From contig NZ_NPBJ01000018.1 in the NCBI RefSeq assembly GCF_002272075.1, positions 32,642-96,641 on the forward strand: 64,000 bases of DNA. The letters run 5' to 3'. A model generated the notes under the pieces. It worked only from the letters and a program-made list of their open reading frames with translations. It was not told the origin of the DNA and did not search any database. Position 1 is the first letter of the stretch, and every line of letters starts with the position of its first letter. Source of the stretch: Terribacillus saccharophilus. Lineage in GTDB: Bacteria; Bacillota; Bacilli; Bacillales; Amphibacillaceae. Positions 1 to 6,686 of this stretch are shown here, piece after piece. Made by a program: the position numbers and the translations under genes.

Positions 1-1431
1 AAGTATACGTTCAATCTGACCTACATCAGACTCCCGAAGCAACGTATGAACATTTACAATTGGTGTAGACAAGGTACTCGTCAACGGCACTGTGCTGATA
101 ATAAGATCAATATCTTCAAGTGACCGTCTTTGTAAATCTGCAGCACTGCACGTACCTGCAACTTCCATCCTCCCGCTAAATCGTGCTCGCAGTTTATAGT
201 ACAGCAGCTGCGAACTAGCTATCCCAGTTGCACATACGACCAAAGCACGCTTCTTTACACGCTGACTTTCTTGTCTTGCCATTGCAGCTCCGACATGTAA
301 AGCTAAGTAGCCTAGTTCATCTTGATTAATCGCTACATCTGTCAGTTCCTGCAATTTCTTACCCATCAATACGCTGGCATCAAACGCTTCTGGATATGCT
401 TGCTTGATCTCTGAAAGCATTGGATTCCGAATTGTGAGTCCGTATTTGAAGCGGTTCAATGCTGGTTTAAGATGCAGAGCGATACCACAGAGCAGCTCAT
501 TATCCGTCGAAAGTGCAAGCTGCATATGGTTATCCACGATACGTAGCAGCTCTCTTGAGATTTCCATGACTCGGGGCTCTACAACTTTCGTAAAATCTTT
601 CACTCCTTTTTCTTCATAAGAAACCGACTTAGCTCCTAGTATATGCATTGTCATGTATACAATCTCGTCTTTTGGCAGGTCTACTCCCAGTACAATCCCA
701 ACACTTTTCGCAAGCTTTTGTGCCACTTGGTATTCCTTCGATCGAGTAATAGATTCCTGATCTGATTGGGATATATCTGCAACTAAACCTGCATCCATCC
801 GTTCACTAGCAATCCAAATATGAATTACTAGATTATCCACACCTATATCCGTTACTAATGTATCTTCTTCCTTGAGTACTGAAACGACTAACTCCCGAAG
901 CTCTTGATACCGTTTATCCTTAAGTCCAGGTATAATAGCATCTGCTTCAAGAAATGAACGATACACATTTCTCAGCTGTCGTTCAGATCCAATAATACGT
1001 ATCCCATATTTCGGCTTTGTGATAACAGCAAGACCTCTGGATTCCAAATCTTTTTTTAGTACTCTCAGATCATTCTTAACGGTAGATTCGCTAACATACA
1101 GTGTTTCTGCAGCTTCCTCTAATTTCAAGAAAGTCTTTCTTTGTAACAGTAAAAGGGCTAATTTTACAACACGGTCTGATTGATCCTCCATCTCTTGCGT
1201 CTGCATTTTCATACGATTATAAGCTTCAGGATCATGCACGGTCAGTCTATAACCCTTGCCCCTTTTCGAATCGATGACCGCTCCGAAAGTTGATAAGGTA
1301 CTAGACAACACGCGCATATCAGCCCTTACTGTTCTCGCTGTTACGCCTAGCATACCTGCAATCTGTTCACCAGTATACTCGTCCCCGAGTTCCATCAATT
1401 CAAGAATTCCAATCTGTCTCTTTGACAGCAA
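1..1431 (-). CDS. PRD-domain transcriptional regulator (BglG/MtlR/LicR type), 3' end outside window
   Basis: Multidomain PTS-linked sugar regulator; 477 codons are visible and the gene runs off the left edge. Reading from the start there is an HTH_11-like domain (LGVTARTVRADMRVLS, residues 27-42), a second M-trans-acting-like HTH (YVSESTVKNDLRVLKKDL), two PRD modules with conserved histidines (MTMHILGAK; LGYLALHVGAAMAR) and an EIIB-like domain with the phosphocysteine motif VVCATGIASSQLL. An EIIA-like domain would follow outside the window. Such proteins are switched by HPr/EII phosphorylation. The TTG start at 1431 is chosen because GGGGTG lies 6-7 nt upstream; a GTG at 1440 is possible and an in-frame TAG lies just before it. 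The target PTS genes are not in the window. Confidence 0.88.
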   Translation of the reverse strand, partial: MLSKRQIGILELMELGDEYTGEQIAGMLGVTARTVRADMRVLSSTLSTFGAVIDSKRGKGYRLTVHDPEAYNRMKMQTQEMEDQSDRVVKLALLLLQRKTFLKLEEAAETLYVSESTVKNDLRVLKKDLESRGLAVITKPKYGIRIIGSERQLRNVYRSFLEADAIIPGLKDKRYQELRELVVSVLKEEDTLVTDIGVDNLVIHIWIASERMDAGLVADISQSDQESITRSKEYQVAQKLAKSVGIVLGVDLPKDEIVYMTMHILGAKSVSYEEKGVKDFTKVVEPRVMEISRELLRIVDNHMQLALSTDNELLCGIALHLKPALNRFKYGLTIRNPMLSEIKQAYPEAFDASVLMGKKLQELTDVAINQDELGYLALHVGAAMARQESQRVKKRALVVCATGIASSQLLYYKLRARFSGRMEVAGTCSAADLQRRSLEDIDLIISTVPLTSTLSTPIVNVHTLLRESDVGQIERIL

Positions 1432-1502
1432 ATTCTATCACCCCGATCTATTGAATCCGCTCATACAGTACGGATCCCGACACCATATTTTCTATTCCAT
1501 AG

Positions 1503-1529
1503 AAAAGAGGCATACATAGTAAATGCCTC
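1503..1529 (-). terminator. weak intrinsic terminator after the DJ-1 gene
   Basis: The arms GAGGCAT (1507-1513) and ATGCCTC (1523-1529) form a 7-bp stem, followed on the minus strand by a short TTTT. It sits just beyond the stop of the DJ-1/PfpI gene. Confidence 0.45.
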
Positions 1530-1550
1530 CTTATGCCACAGTAAAGCTGT

Positions 1551-2138
1551 CTACCTCGATGAAACAATAGAACCTTCTTTAAAAAACCTATACCATCTAT
1601 CAATCTTCTCGTCTTCCTGTACAGCCAGCAGTTTTAGGATATCTTGCGCAAATTCCAAAGGTGCGGTTCCATTAGCTGTAATCAAGTTTCCATCTCGGAC
1701 TGATTGTGCATCAATATAATCTTCTTCCCCAGTATAAATTGGAGCACCTTCCTTCAGATATTCCAAGGTATTGCTTGTATGCTTCCGGCCTTCCAAGAAA
1801 CCATACCTTCCAAGAAAAACAGTTGCATCACAAATGGCTGCCACAGGAATATTGTTTGCCACACAGTGTGCAACCAGCTCTTTTACTGGGACAGTTTCGG
1901 GCTGTCTCCACGTGTTGCCGCCTGGCAAGATAAGCATGTGAAAGTCGATAGTCTTTGTTTCTGCTAAACTATAATCTGGGAGAACCTTGAATCCTCCTAT
2001 AGATGAAACTGGCTTTCCATCCAGCGTGACAGTCTTCACCTGATACTCTGAATGCGGTGCTTGCAGTTCTGCTGCTACATAGCTCACTTCCCAATCCGCA
2101 TATTGGTCAGTAAGAAAAATAAGAACTGTTTTTTTCAT
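1551..2138 (-). CDS. DJ-1/PfpI family protein (type 1 glutamine amidotransferase-like)
   Basis: A cytoplasmic protein of 195 aa, the usual length for the DJ-1/PfpI superfamily. The nucleophile elbow AAICDATVFLG places the reactive Cys at about residue 103, and the conserved acidic residue is in the N-terminal DQYADWE motif (Glu17). This is the YoaZ/YdeA-like branch whose substrates are mostly unknown; glyoxalase, chaperone or deglycase roles are claimed for relatives. A GNAT gene lies 24 nt upstream on the same strand, and two GNAT genes and an ATPase gene precede it, so co-transcription is possible. The ATG follows an AGAGGTG ribosome binding site. The family call is secure; the substrate is not. 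Confidence 0.85.
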   Translation of the reverse strand: MKKTVLIFLTDQYADWEVSYVAAELQAPHSEYQVKTVTLDGKPVSSIGGFKVLPDYSLAETKTIDFHMLILPGGNTWRQPETVPVKELVAHCVANNIPVAAICDATVFLGRYGFLEGRKHTSNTLEYLKEGAPIYTGEEDYIDAQSVRDGNLITANGTAPLEFAQDILKLLAVQEDEKIDRWYRFFKEGSIVSSR

Positions 2139-2162
2139 TCATGCACCTCTTTTCTACTATTT

Positions 2163-2591
2163 TTAAACGTCCCTGCTCATGAACATAATTCTCTCAATCT
2201 CCTTGAACCCGTTTCGCTTATAAAAAGTTTCTGCTGGCAATCCACGGTCTGTCAGCAAGGAGATTGTCTCTGCATCTGTAGTTCCAATAAGGTACTCCAT
2301 AAGAGCCTTGCCGACGCCTTTACTCTGCTGGTCAGTTCGTACACACATCTCGTTTATAAAGAATTCATCACCAGACCACCATTTCCTTTTCACACCGAAG
2401 AGAAAGCCAATCACTTCCTCATTTTCTGTCGCAACAATTCCTGTAAAACCAGGTGTTTGATAAAAATCAATCAAGTAAGAAAATGCAGTTTCTGTAGTCC
2501 AGGCTTCATTCCATGGAGCTTCATTGAAAACTTTGGCATAGGTATCGCTGCATGCTTTCAAATCATCATCTTTACATAATCGTATTCCCAT
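2163..2591 (-). CDS. GNAT family N-acetyltransferase
   Basis: 142-aa GNAT fold protein. The acetyl-CoA pyrophosphate loop is visible as QQSKGVGKALMEYL (around residue 91), preceded by the beta4 segment FFINEMCVRT. The N-terminal IRLCKDDDLKACSDTYAKVFNEAPWNE resembles uncharacterised AAC(6')-like acetyltransferases. Substrate unknown; nothing shows it is an aminoglycoside enzyme. It lies between another GNAT gene (12 nt upstream) and the DJ-1 gene, all on the minus strand with short gaps, suggesting one transcript. Confidence 0.82.
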   Translation of the reverse strand: MGIRLCKDDDLKACSDTYAKVFNEAPWNEAWTTETAFSYLIDFYQTPGFTGIVATENEEVIGFLFGVKRKWWSGDEFFINEMCVRTDQQSKGVGKALMEYLIGTTDAETISLLTDRGLPAETFYKRNGFKEIERIMFMSRDV

Positions 2592-2603
2592 ATGATTCCC
2601 ACC

Positions 2604-3071
2604 TCAAAGTTTCTTTGTCTTCACCATTGATACCGTCTCATAACCTAGCCGACTATATACATGCTGCGCACCCGCGTTGTTAGCAAATACATTCAGTGCA
2701 ATTGTGCCAATACCTTCTTGTTTCGACACTTCTTCTAAGAGAGTCAGCGCAGCACTGGCATAGCCCCTCTTACGGAATGTTTCAAATATGTAGATGTGGA
2801 AAATAAAAATCCTGTCCCTTTCTGGCTGAATGTTGTACCAAATGATACCAACATTCTCTTTCTTATCTTGGCAAACTACGTGCCCAATAAAATGATCTTT
2901 CTTTCTGTTTTCTTCTGTTAATAAACTGTGCAGCTGTTTGTCGGCATCTTTAAGAGCTGTCTCTTTTGGAATACCGAGATTAGCAGATACATTTTCCGCA
3001 TAGTTAGGAATTTCAAATTCAATATACTGCTGTACTTCTTCAGTGTTCATTTCTTTGTATATGACTGACAT
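2604..3071 (-). CDS. GNAT family N-acetyltransferase
   Basis: 155-aa GNAT protein with motif A at FRKRGYASAALTLLEEVSKQ (acetyl-CoA binding) and the motif B region NVFANNAGAQHVYSRLGYETV typical of YjbC/YitH-like acetyltransferases. The start ATG at 3071 has an AGGAGG-type site (TCAGGAGGATTACTTT) at good spacing. Substrate unknown. The neighbouring GNAT gene is not a close copy, so this is not a recent tandem duplication. Confidence 0.82.
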   Translation of the reverse strand: MSVIYKEMNTEEVQQYIEFEIPNYAENVSANLGIPKETALKDADKQLHSLLTEENRKKDHFIGHVVCQDKKENVGIIWYNIQPERDRIFIFHIYIFETFRKRGYASAALTLLEEVSKQEGIGTIALNVFANNAGAQHVYSRLGYETVSMVKTKKL

Positions 3072-3168
3072 AAAGTAATCCTCCTGAATTCCATATTTTT
3101 CTTTTTATTGTACAGGAATGACATATAGAAAAGAACCCACCTAAAAAATAGGCAGGCTTACTTCGTCA

Positions 3169-3885
3169 TTATCCATCTTGAAACAAATGCTTCAAATACC
3201 CTTCCCTATTCTCCAAAAAACCTCTCGTAATCTGGTAATGCTCCGTCTCTTCATATACCATAGACCGAATTCCGTCCTCACTGAAGTGCAAAATCTCCGC
3301 TCCCGGATAACCAAGCAAGATTGGTGAATGGGTAGCAATGATAAATTGCACTTCCCCTGTCTTCTCTAAATCATGGATGATACGGAGAAACGTAAGCTGG
3401 CGTTGCGGTGATAGTGCTGCCTCCGGCTCATCGAGTAAGTATATTGCCTTGCCTCCAAATCGATTCTGAAACAAAGAAAGAAAAGCTTCCCCGTGGGATT
3501 GATGATGCAGTGATTTTCCGCCGTAGGCTTGAATAGAGCCGATGTCATCTATATGTGAAGCAAAATGATAGAAAGATTCTGCCCGCAGGAAGAAGCCCTT
3601 GGTCACCTTAGGCAGCCAGGATAGCCGAATATGATCAGAAAGCGCAGCTTCAGATGCTTCCAGGTCATATGTATTGTTACGCCCGCCCCCAGCTGTGTTG
3701 AATCCGCACAAATCTGCGATTGCTTCCATTAATGTCGATTTCCCGCTGCCATTTTCACCGACGAAGAAGGTGACAGGTTTCTTGAAATCCAGTTCATTCA
3801 GTTGCTGGAGAGCTGGTATGGTAAATGGATAGGCATTGGAATTATAGCTATTTTCCTGCAGCAGTTTTACTCTTTTCAAAAACAT
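3169..3885 (-). CDS. small AAA/ABC-type ATPase (SMC-like ATP-binding protein)
   Basis: 238 aa. Walker A is GENGSGKST (residues 43-51), the signature-like helix is QSHGEAFLS (129-137), Walker B is AIYLLDEPEAALS (147-159) and the switch histidine is in ATHSPIL. The spacing between Walker A and B is short, as in the stand-alone YncE/RecF-like AAA_15/AAA_21 family rather than transporter subunits. No transmembrane partner is adjacent. Homologues occur both as housekeeping-like single genes and in defence loci; here no nuclease or TOPRIM partner is next to it, so a defence role is not supported. The ATG follows AAGGAGGTAAG. Confidence 0.85.
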   Translation of the reverse strand: MFLKRVKLLQENSYNSNAYPFTIPALQQLNELDFKKPVTFFVGENGSGKSTLMEAIADLCGFNTAGGGRNNTYDLEASEAALSDHIRLSWLPKVTKGFFLRAESFYHFASHIDDIGSIQAYGGKSLHHQSHGEAFLSLFQNRFGGKAIYLLDEPEAALSPQRQLTFLRIIHDLEKTGEVQFIIATHSPILLGYPGAEILHFSEDGIRSMVYEETEHYQITRGFLENREGYLKHLFQDG

Positions 3886-4025
3886 GACTTACCTCCTTAT
3901 TAGAAAATGCCATTTATCACCTCTATTCCATGATACGAAAATGAATAGAAACTATCCAGAGGTCTTGAGCATTCTGATCAAAGAAGATAGAGAACGAATT
4001 GACTGTAGATGAAATAGAGCGGACC

Positions 4026-4078
4026 AAAAAAAATTAGGCTGCCGTATACCATAAGGATTCGATAGCCTGGCAGCCTAA
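4026..4078 (-). terminator. intrinsic terminator of the SfnB-like gene
   Basis: A perfect 10-bp inverted repeat TTAGGCTGCC (4034-4043) / GGCAGCCTAA (4069-4078) is followed on the minus strand by TTTTTTTT. It lies downstream of the gene ending at 4159. Confidence 0.85.
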
Positions 4079-4158
4079 CAAGCTTGTTTTCTTTATAAAT
4101 TCTCCAAGTTAATGTTTCTTATAGTGCTTCTTTTGATATAAAACATACATGATGTTTC

Positions 4159-5346
4159 TTATGAATAAACAGTAGGCGTTGGATACTCCCCAGTCAACAT
4201 CCAACGCCCTATGTTTTTCCGTTTGTATTCAATAGGATTATGAAGGGAATGGGTGCGAACATTTCTCCAAAACCGATCAAAGTTGTTTTTCCTGGTAGCT
4301 GAACGAGCACCCATTACCTGAAAAATTTCGCTTGTCACGTGTAAGGCAACCTTGGTTCCAAAAGCATTCGCTGCGCCTGTGAAAAGAGCCGTTTCTCCCC
4401 GTTCTTCCTCTGTAAGCGAACGATCCTTTGCCCAAGCCTCGTCTACCTTTTCCCCGGCTTTTTCCACTAATTGAACTGCAGCTTGAACATCAATCCAAAG
4501 ATCCCCATAGCTCCGTTGAATAAAAGGATCATCAATAGCTTCTTCATAATTTGTAAGATACCATGGTCGTGATTTCTCAATTGTGTATTTCTTTGCTTCT
4601 TCTAATGCTCCTTCAGCAGAACCAACAAAAACATTCGCTAAAACAATCTGCGATAAAATGGCATCAAAAGTGGCAAAAGGGGTTCCTTTAGATTCCGTGA
4701 AATCAATAACTTCATCTGCTTCCACTACAACATTTTCAAAGGTAACGGATCCGCTATCCGTTTGTCTTTGCCCCATACCGTCCCAATCGGTATTGATCGT
4801 GACACCTTGTCTAGAACTTGGAATAATTCCAAGATAGAAGGTTGTTTTTTCCGCATTATCGTACCATGTGATAGCCAAGCGATCAGAATCCTTAGCACCA
4901 GTGCTAAACGTGTTATGTCCATTCAGAGTAAAAGAGTCTCCTTGCCTTCTCCCGATTAAACTAGGCTCAATCGGGTTAGACGAGTTTCCCCAAAACCAAT
5001 TGTTTTTTGCTGATTGCGTATAAAAATACTCTTTTTGTTTTGCAGTACCCGCAATATGCGGCAAAACTGTTTGAAAAGCATGGTAGCCATACAAATGTCC
5101 AAGAGCCGCATCCGTTTTGGCTAATTCTCGAGCAATTTTAAGAACAATAGACCAAGGCTGTCCTTCTCCTCCGTACTCTTTAGGAATAATAAGATTCAAT
5201 AGTCCACTTTCCCTTAAAGCGTCTCGCTGTACCTTAGCTGTACCGCCAGCTTTATCACGTTCTGCCGCGTCCTTCGAAAACTCCTGAGCTAAAGTTGCTG
5301 CTATTTTCACATATTGTGTGGCATCATTAGCAATTATAGTCTCCAT
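4159..5346 (-). CDS. acyl-CoA dehydrogenase-fold flavin monooxygenase (SfnB/DszC-like), sulfur acquisition
   Basis: A protein of 395 aa with the acyl-CoA dehydrogenase fold: N-terminal helical domain, middle beta domain (GHNTFSTGAKDSDRLAITW) and C-terminal four-helix region ending in GRWMLTGEYPTPTVYS, an ending typical of the SfnB/DszC group. That group oxidises organosulfur compounds (sulfones, thiophene-type molecules) with reduced flavin supplied by a separate reductase. The start ATG follows AAGGGAGATTTGA. Control by an S-box riboswitch directly upstream (5433-5536) is strong independent evidence for a sulfur/methionine role. It is monocistronic, ending at a strong terminator. A 21-codon relic of a second copy lies at 6486-6551. 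The exact substrate cannot be told. Confidence 0.85.
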   Translation of the reverse strand: METIIANDATQYVKIAATLAQEFSKDAAERDKAGGTAKVQRDALRESGLLNLIIPKEYGGEGQPWSIVLKIARELAKTDAALGHLYGYHAFQTVLPHIAGTAKQKEYFYTQSAKNNWFWGNSSNPIEPSLIGRRQGDSFTLNGHNTFSTGAKDSDRLAITWYDNAEKTTFYLGIIPSSRQGVTINTDWDGMGQRQTDSGSVTFENVVVEADEVIDFTESKGTPFATFDAILSQIVLANVFVGSAEGALEEAKKYTIEKSRPWYLTNYEEAIDDPFIQRSYGDLWIDVQAAVQLVEKAGEKVDEAWAKDRSLTEEERGETALFTGAANAFGTKVALHVTSEIFQVMGARSATRKNNFDRFWRNVRTHSLHNPIEYKRKNIGRWMLTGEYPTPTVYS

Positions 5347-5381
5347 TCAAATCTCCCTTTCCATAGTGTACTTCGGGCATT

Positions 5382-5411
5382 AAAAAAACCTCTTCTTTAA
5401 ATAAGAAGAGG
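5382..5411 (-). terminator. riboswitch expression-platform terminator
   Basis: Stem CCTCTTCTT / AAGAAGAGG (5389-5397 with 5403-5411), loop of 5 nt, followed on the minus strand by seven T residues immediately before the coding region leader. It is the off-state of the S-box switch at 5433-5536. Confidence 0.92.
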
Positions 5412-5432
5412 TAAAAAAACCGTTCCGTTATA

Positions 5433-5536
5433 CTCCTCTTATCTTTCAAGCATACGCTTGCTGGATTTGGCACAGTGCTTTAAAAAGTCTGCTGCCGAGG
5501 TATCCTAGGGCCAGTCCCTCCACCTCTCTTGATAAG
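5433..5536 (-). promoter_or_regulatory. SAM-I (S-box) riboswitch aptamer
   Basis: Reading the minus strand from 5536, the hallmark S-box segments appear in order: CTTATCAAGAGAGGTGGAGG, GACTGGCCC, a shortened CCTCGGCAGC block in place of CCCGGCAACC, GTGCCAAATCCAGCAAG, and a closing TTGAAAGATAAGAGG that pairs with the 5' CTTATC. A terminator follows. High SAM should terminate transcription, so the downstream monooxygenase is expressed under methionine/sulfur limitation. Confidence 0.95.
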
Positions 5537-5556
5537 TTTATTTAATTGTTAGTTGA

Positions 5557-5585
5557 AATATAAATTATGTATAAAATAAAGTCAA
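5557..5585 (-). promoter_or_regulatory. sigma-A promoter of the S-box transcript
   Basis: -35 TTGACT (5580-5585) and -10 TATATT (5557-5562) on the minus strand with a 17-bp spacer; the predicted start is a few bases ahead of the aptamer. Confidence 0.75.
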
Positions 5586-6000
5586 TACTTTTAGAAAATT
5601 TAAATAATATTGCATGTTATTTATTTTAATGAATCTAATGAGAAGATACTACATGCAGTACGCAGCAGGCTCTCAAAGAGACTATTGGTATCATTCTTCC
5701 TCCCGATGCCTCTTTTCCGAATTGTTTCACCATCTATACAATTACAGTACCAAGGGTTTAAATAATCTTCAAATATTTTATAGGTCTAATTTCTATATGT
5801 CCGAAGCACCAATTATAGTTACTTAGCTGGTTCTTGCTGTCCGGTAAAATGTAGACAAGCATTACAAGGGAACAACCCCATGGATAAGTCAATCGCTTAC
5901 CAATAGGACTGCAGTACATAAAACCGGTTTGACAAAGACCAATTACGGAAATGGATTAGTAAGCAGCATTTACTCCAATAGTCACATGACAATCCCTTCC
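5586..6000. other. gene-free stretch with no recognisable gene
   Basis: About 415 bp between the S-box promoter and the type I toxin locus. Short open frames exist in several frames but none has a ribosome binding site, a recognisable motif or codon use like the neighbours. It may hold decayed sequence. The phrase TNYGNGLV near 5940 recalls class IIa bacteriocins only superficially. Confidence 0.4.
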
Positions 6001-6003
6001 AAT

Positions 6004-6018
6004 TGCGTTACTATAATA
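6004..6018 (+). repeat. direct repeat, left copy (TGCGTTACTATAATA)
   Basis: A 15-bp sequence repeated with one mismatch at 6374-6388 in the same orientation, the two copies flanking the toxin/antitoxin locus. The left copy contains a TATAAT box (6012-6017) that could be the -10 of the antisense RNA. Confidence 0.6.
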
Positions 6019-6029
6019 TTTGTGCACAG

Positions 6030-6066
6030 AAAAAGACCGTTCGGTGCTGCCAACACCAATCGGTCT
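6030..6066 (-). terminator. intrinsic terminator, end of toxin mRNA
   Basis: On the minus strand AGACCG...CGGTCT (outer arms 6061-6066 and 6034-6039), with an inner GGTG/CACC stem, followed by a T run. It is the probable 3' end of the toxin transcript. Confidence 0.6.
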
Positions 6067-6118
6067 GTCCAGTAATAGCATGGTTCCCTAGGGGATCTGC
6101 GCGAAAAAGAGGAAACAT

Positions 6119-6160
6119 TACCACCCTTCTCGAGCTGCCAACTCAAGGGTGGTTATTTTT
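6119..6160 (+). terminator. terminator of the antisense RNA (shared hairpin)
   Basis: ACCACCCTT (6120-6128) pairs with AAGGGTGGT (6145-6153), followed on the plus strand by TATTTTTT. The same arms can fold in the toxin mRNA just after its stop codon. Confidence 0.7.
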
Positions 6161-6239
6161 TCTCGTTCTTTTCCGACAAGATCGCAACAATCAACGTTCC
6201 AAATCCGATCATCAACGTCAACGCCTCAGCCACCGTCAT
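6153..6239 (-). CDS. putative holin-like type I toxin peptide
   Basis: 28-residue peptide starting MTVAEALTLMIGFGTLI and ending ILSEKNEKK: a short N-terminal segment, one hydrophobic membrane helix and a charged Lys-rich tail. This matches the Hol-Tox family of small membrane toxins paired with antisense RNAs in Bacilli. The ATG at 6239 has GGAGGGTGG upstream (6248-6256 region). Expected action is membrane damage on overexpression. The mRNA is unusual in that its 5' leader, Shine-Dalgarno region and 3' terminator all carry AGGGTGGT, and the single ACCACCCT just after the stop codon can pair with any of them. The family call is good; toxicity is inferred. Confidence 0.82.
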   Translation of the reverse strand: MTVAEALTLMIGFGTLIVAILSEKNEKK

Positions 6240-6314
6240 CCGCTACACCACCCTCCGTTAAAGGAAAGAGTAATGCGCAAACCACCCTTGAGTCACCTAT
6301 GCTATTGTCCTACT

Positions 6315-6323
6315 ATTATATCA
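6315..6323 (-). promoter_or_regulatory. extended -10 promoter of the toxin mRNA
   Basis: On the minus strand TGATATAAT gives an extended TGn-TATAAT box; no clear -35 is present, as is usual for extended -10 promoters. The predicted transcript starts near 6308, about 70 nt before the toxin start codon. Confidence 0.6.
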
Positions 6324-6373
6324 GAGGTTCCAGAAAGCCCATATATAACAAAAGTCCATATTTTACCATAAAA

Positions 6374-6388
6374 TGCGTTACTATAGTA
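6374..6388 (+). repeat. direct repeat, right copy (TGCGTTACTATAGTA)
   Basis: 14 of 15 bases match the copy at 6004-6018. Together they bracket the toxin locus, as a trace of either insertion or local duplication. Confidence 0.6.
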
Positions 6389-6413
6389 CCTGGCAAAGCA
6401 TCTTTTTTCAAAG

Positions 6414-6456
6414 AAAAAAGGTGACAAGCACCCTTTATAACAAGAGTCTTGCCACC
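6414..6456 (-). terminator. orphan intrinsic terminator downstream of the monooxygenase relic
   Basis: On the minus strand GGTGGCAAG (6448-6456) pairs with CTTGTCACC (6420-6428), followed by TTTTTT. It follows the gene relic at 6486-6551 just as the terminator at 4026-4078 follows the intact gene. Confidence 0.7.
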
Positions 6457-6485
6457 TTTTCTTATCTCAATTGGAAAAGTTTCAG

Positions 6486-6551
6486 CTATGAATATACAGT
6501 CGGCGTCGGATACTCTCCAGTTAACACCCCGTGTCCTATGTTTTTCCGTTT
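6486..6551 (-). pseudogene. 3' relic of an SfnB/DszC-like monooxygenase gene
   Basis: The minus strand reads KRKNIGHGVLTGEYPTPTVYS then TAG, matching the last residues of the intact gene at 4159-5346 (KRKNIGRWMLTGEYPTPTVYS) at all but three positions. Upstream of residue K the similarity stops. Only 21 codons plus stop survive, so this is a deletion remnant of a second copy. Confidence 0.85.
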
Positions 6552-6686
6552 ATTAGAAATATAAAATATACAAAACTTAAAGCCAATAATTTCTGAATAT
6601 TTTTACACTTATTATTTAATGCCAGGTCCATATGTCTGACATTCCTTTAAAAAAACGGAACCTTCGATTTTAAGACAAAATGGATA

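Larger units (their letters stand above)
6024..6161 (+). ncRNA. probable antisense antitoxin RNA of the holin-like toxin (RatA/SR4-type)
   Basis: Inferred RNA on the plus strand, roughly 140 nt, starting after a TATAAT box at 6012-6017 and ending at a plus-strand terminator (stem arms at 6120-6128 and 6145-6153, then TATTTTTT). It would overlap the 3' third of the toxin mRNA, the arrangement of txpA/RatA and bsrG/SR4 in Bacillus subtilis. No convincing -35 is visible, so the 5' end is approximate. It probably neutralises toxin mRNA by duplex formation. Confidence 0.55.

Noticed and set aside
3169..3885. Small ATPase as part of a defence system
   Set aside because: No TOPRIM, nuclease or reverse transcriptase partner; neighbours are acetyltransferases and a DJ-1 protein.
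5930..6000. TNYGNGLV phrase recalling pediocin-like bacteriocins
   Set aside because: No leader, no cysteine pair, no immunity gene and no start signal; chance match.
6003..6424. A 122-residue plus-strand frame (and overlapping ones) across the toxin locus
   Set aside because: It is antisense to the toxin and its terminator and lacks a ribosome binding site; the sequence is better read as the antisense RNA locus.
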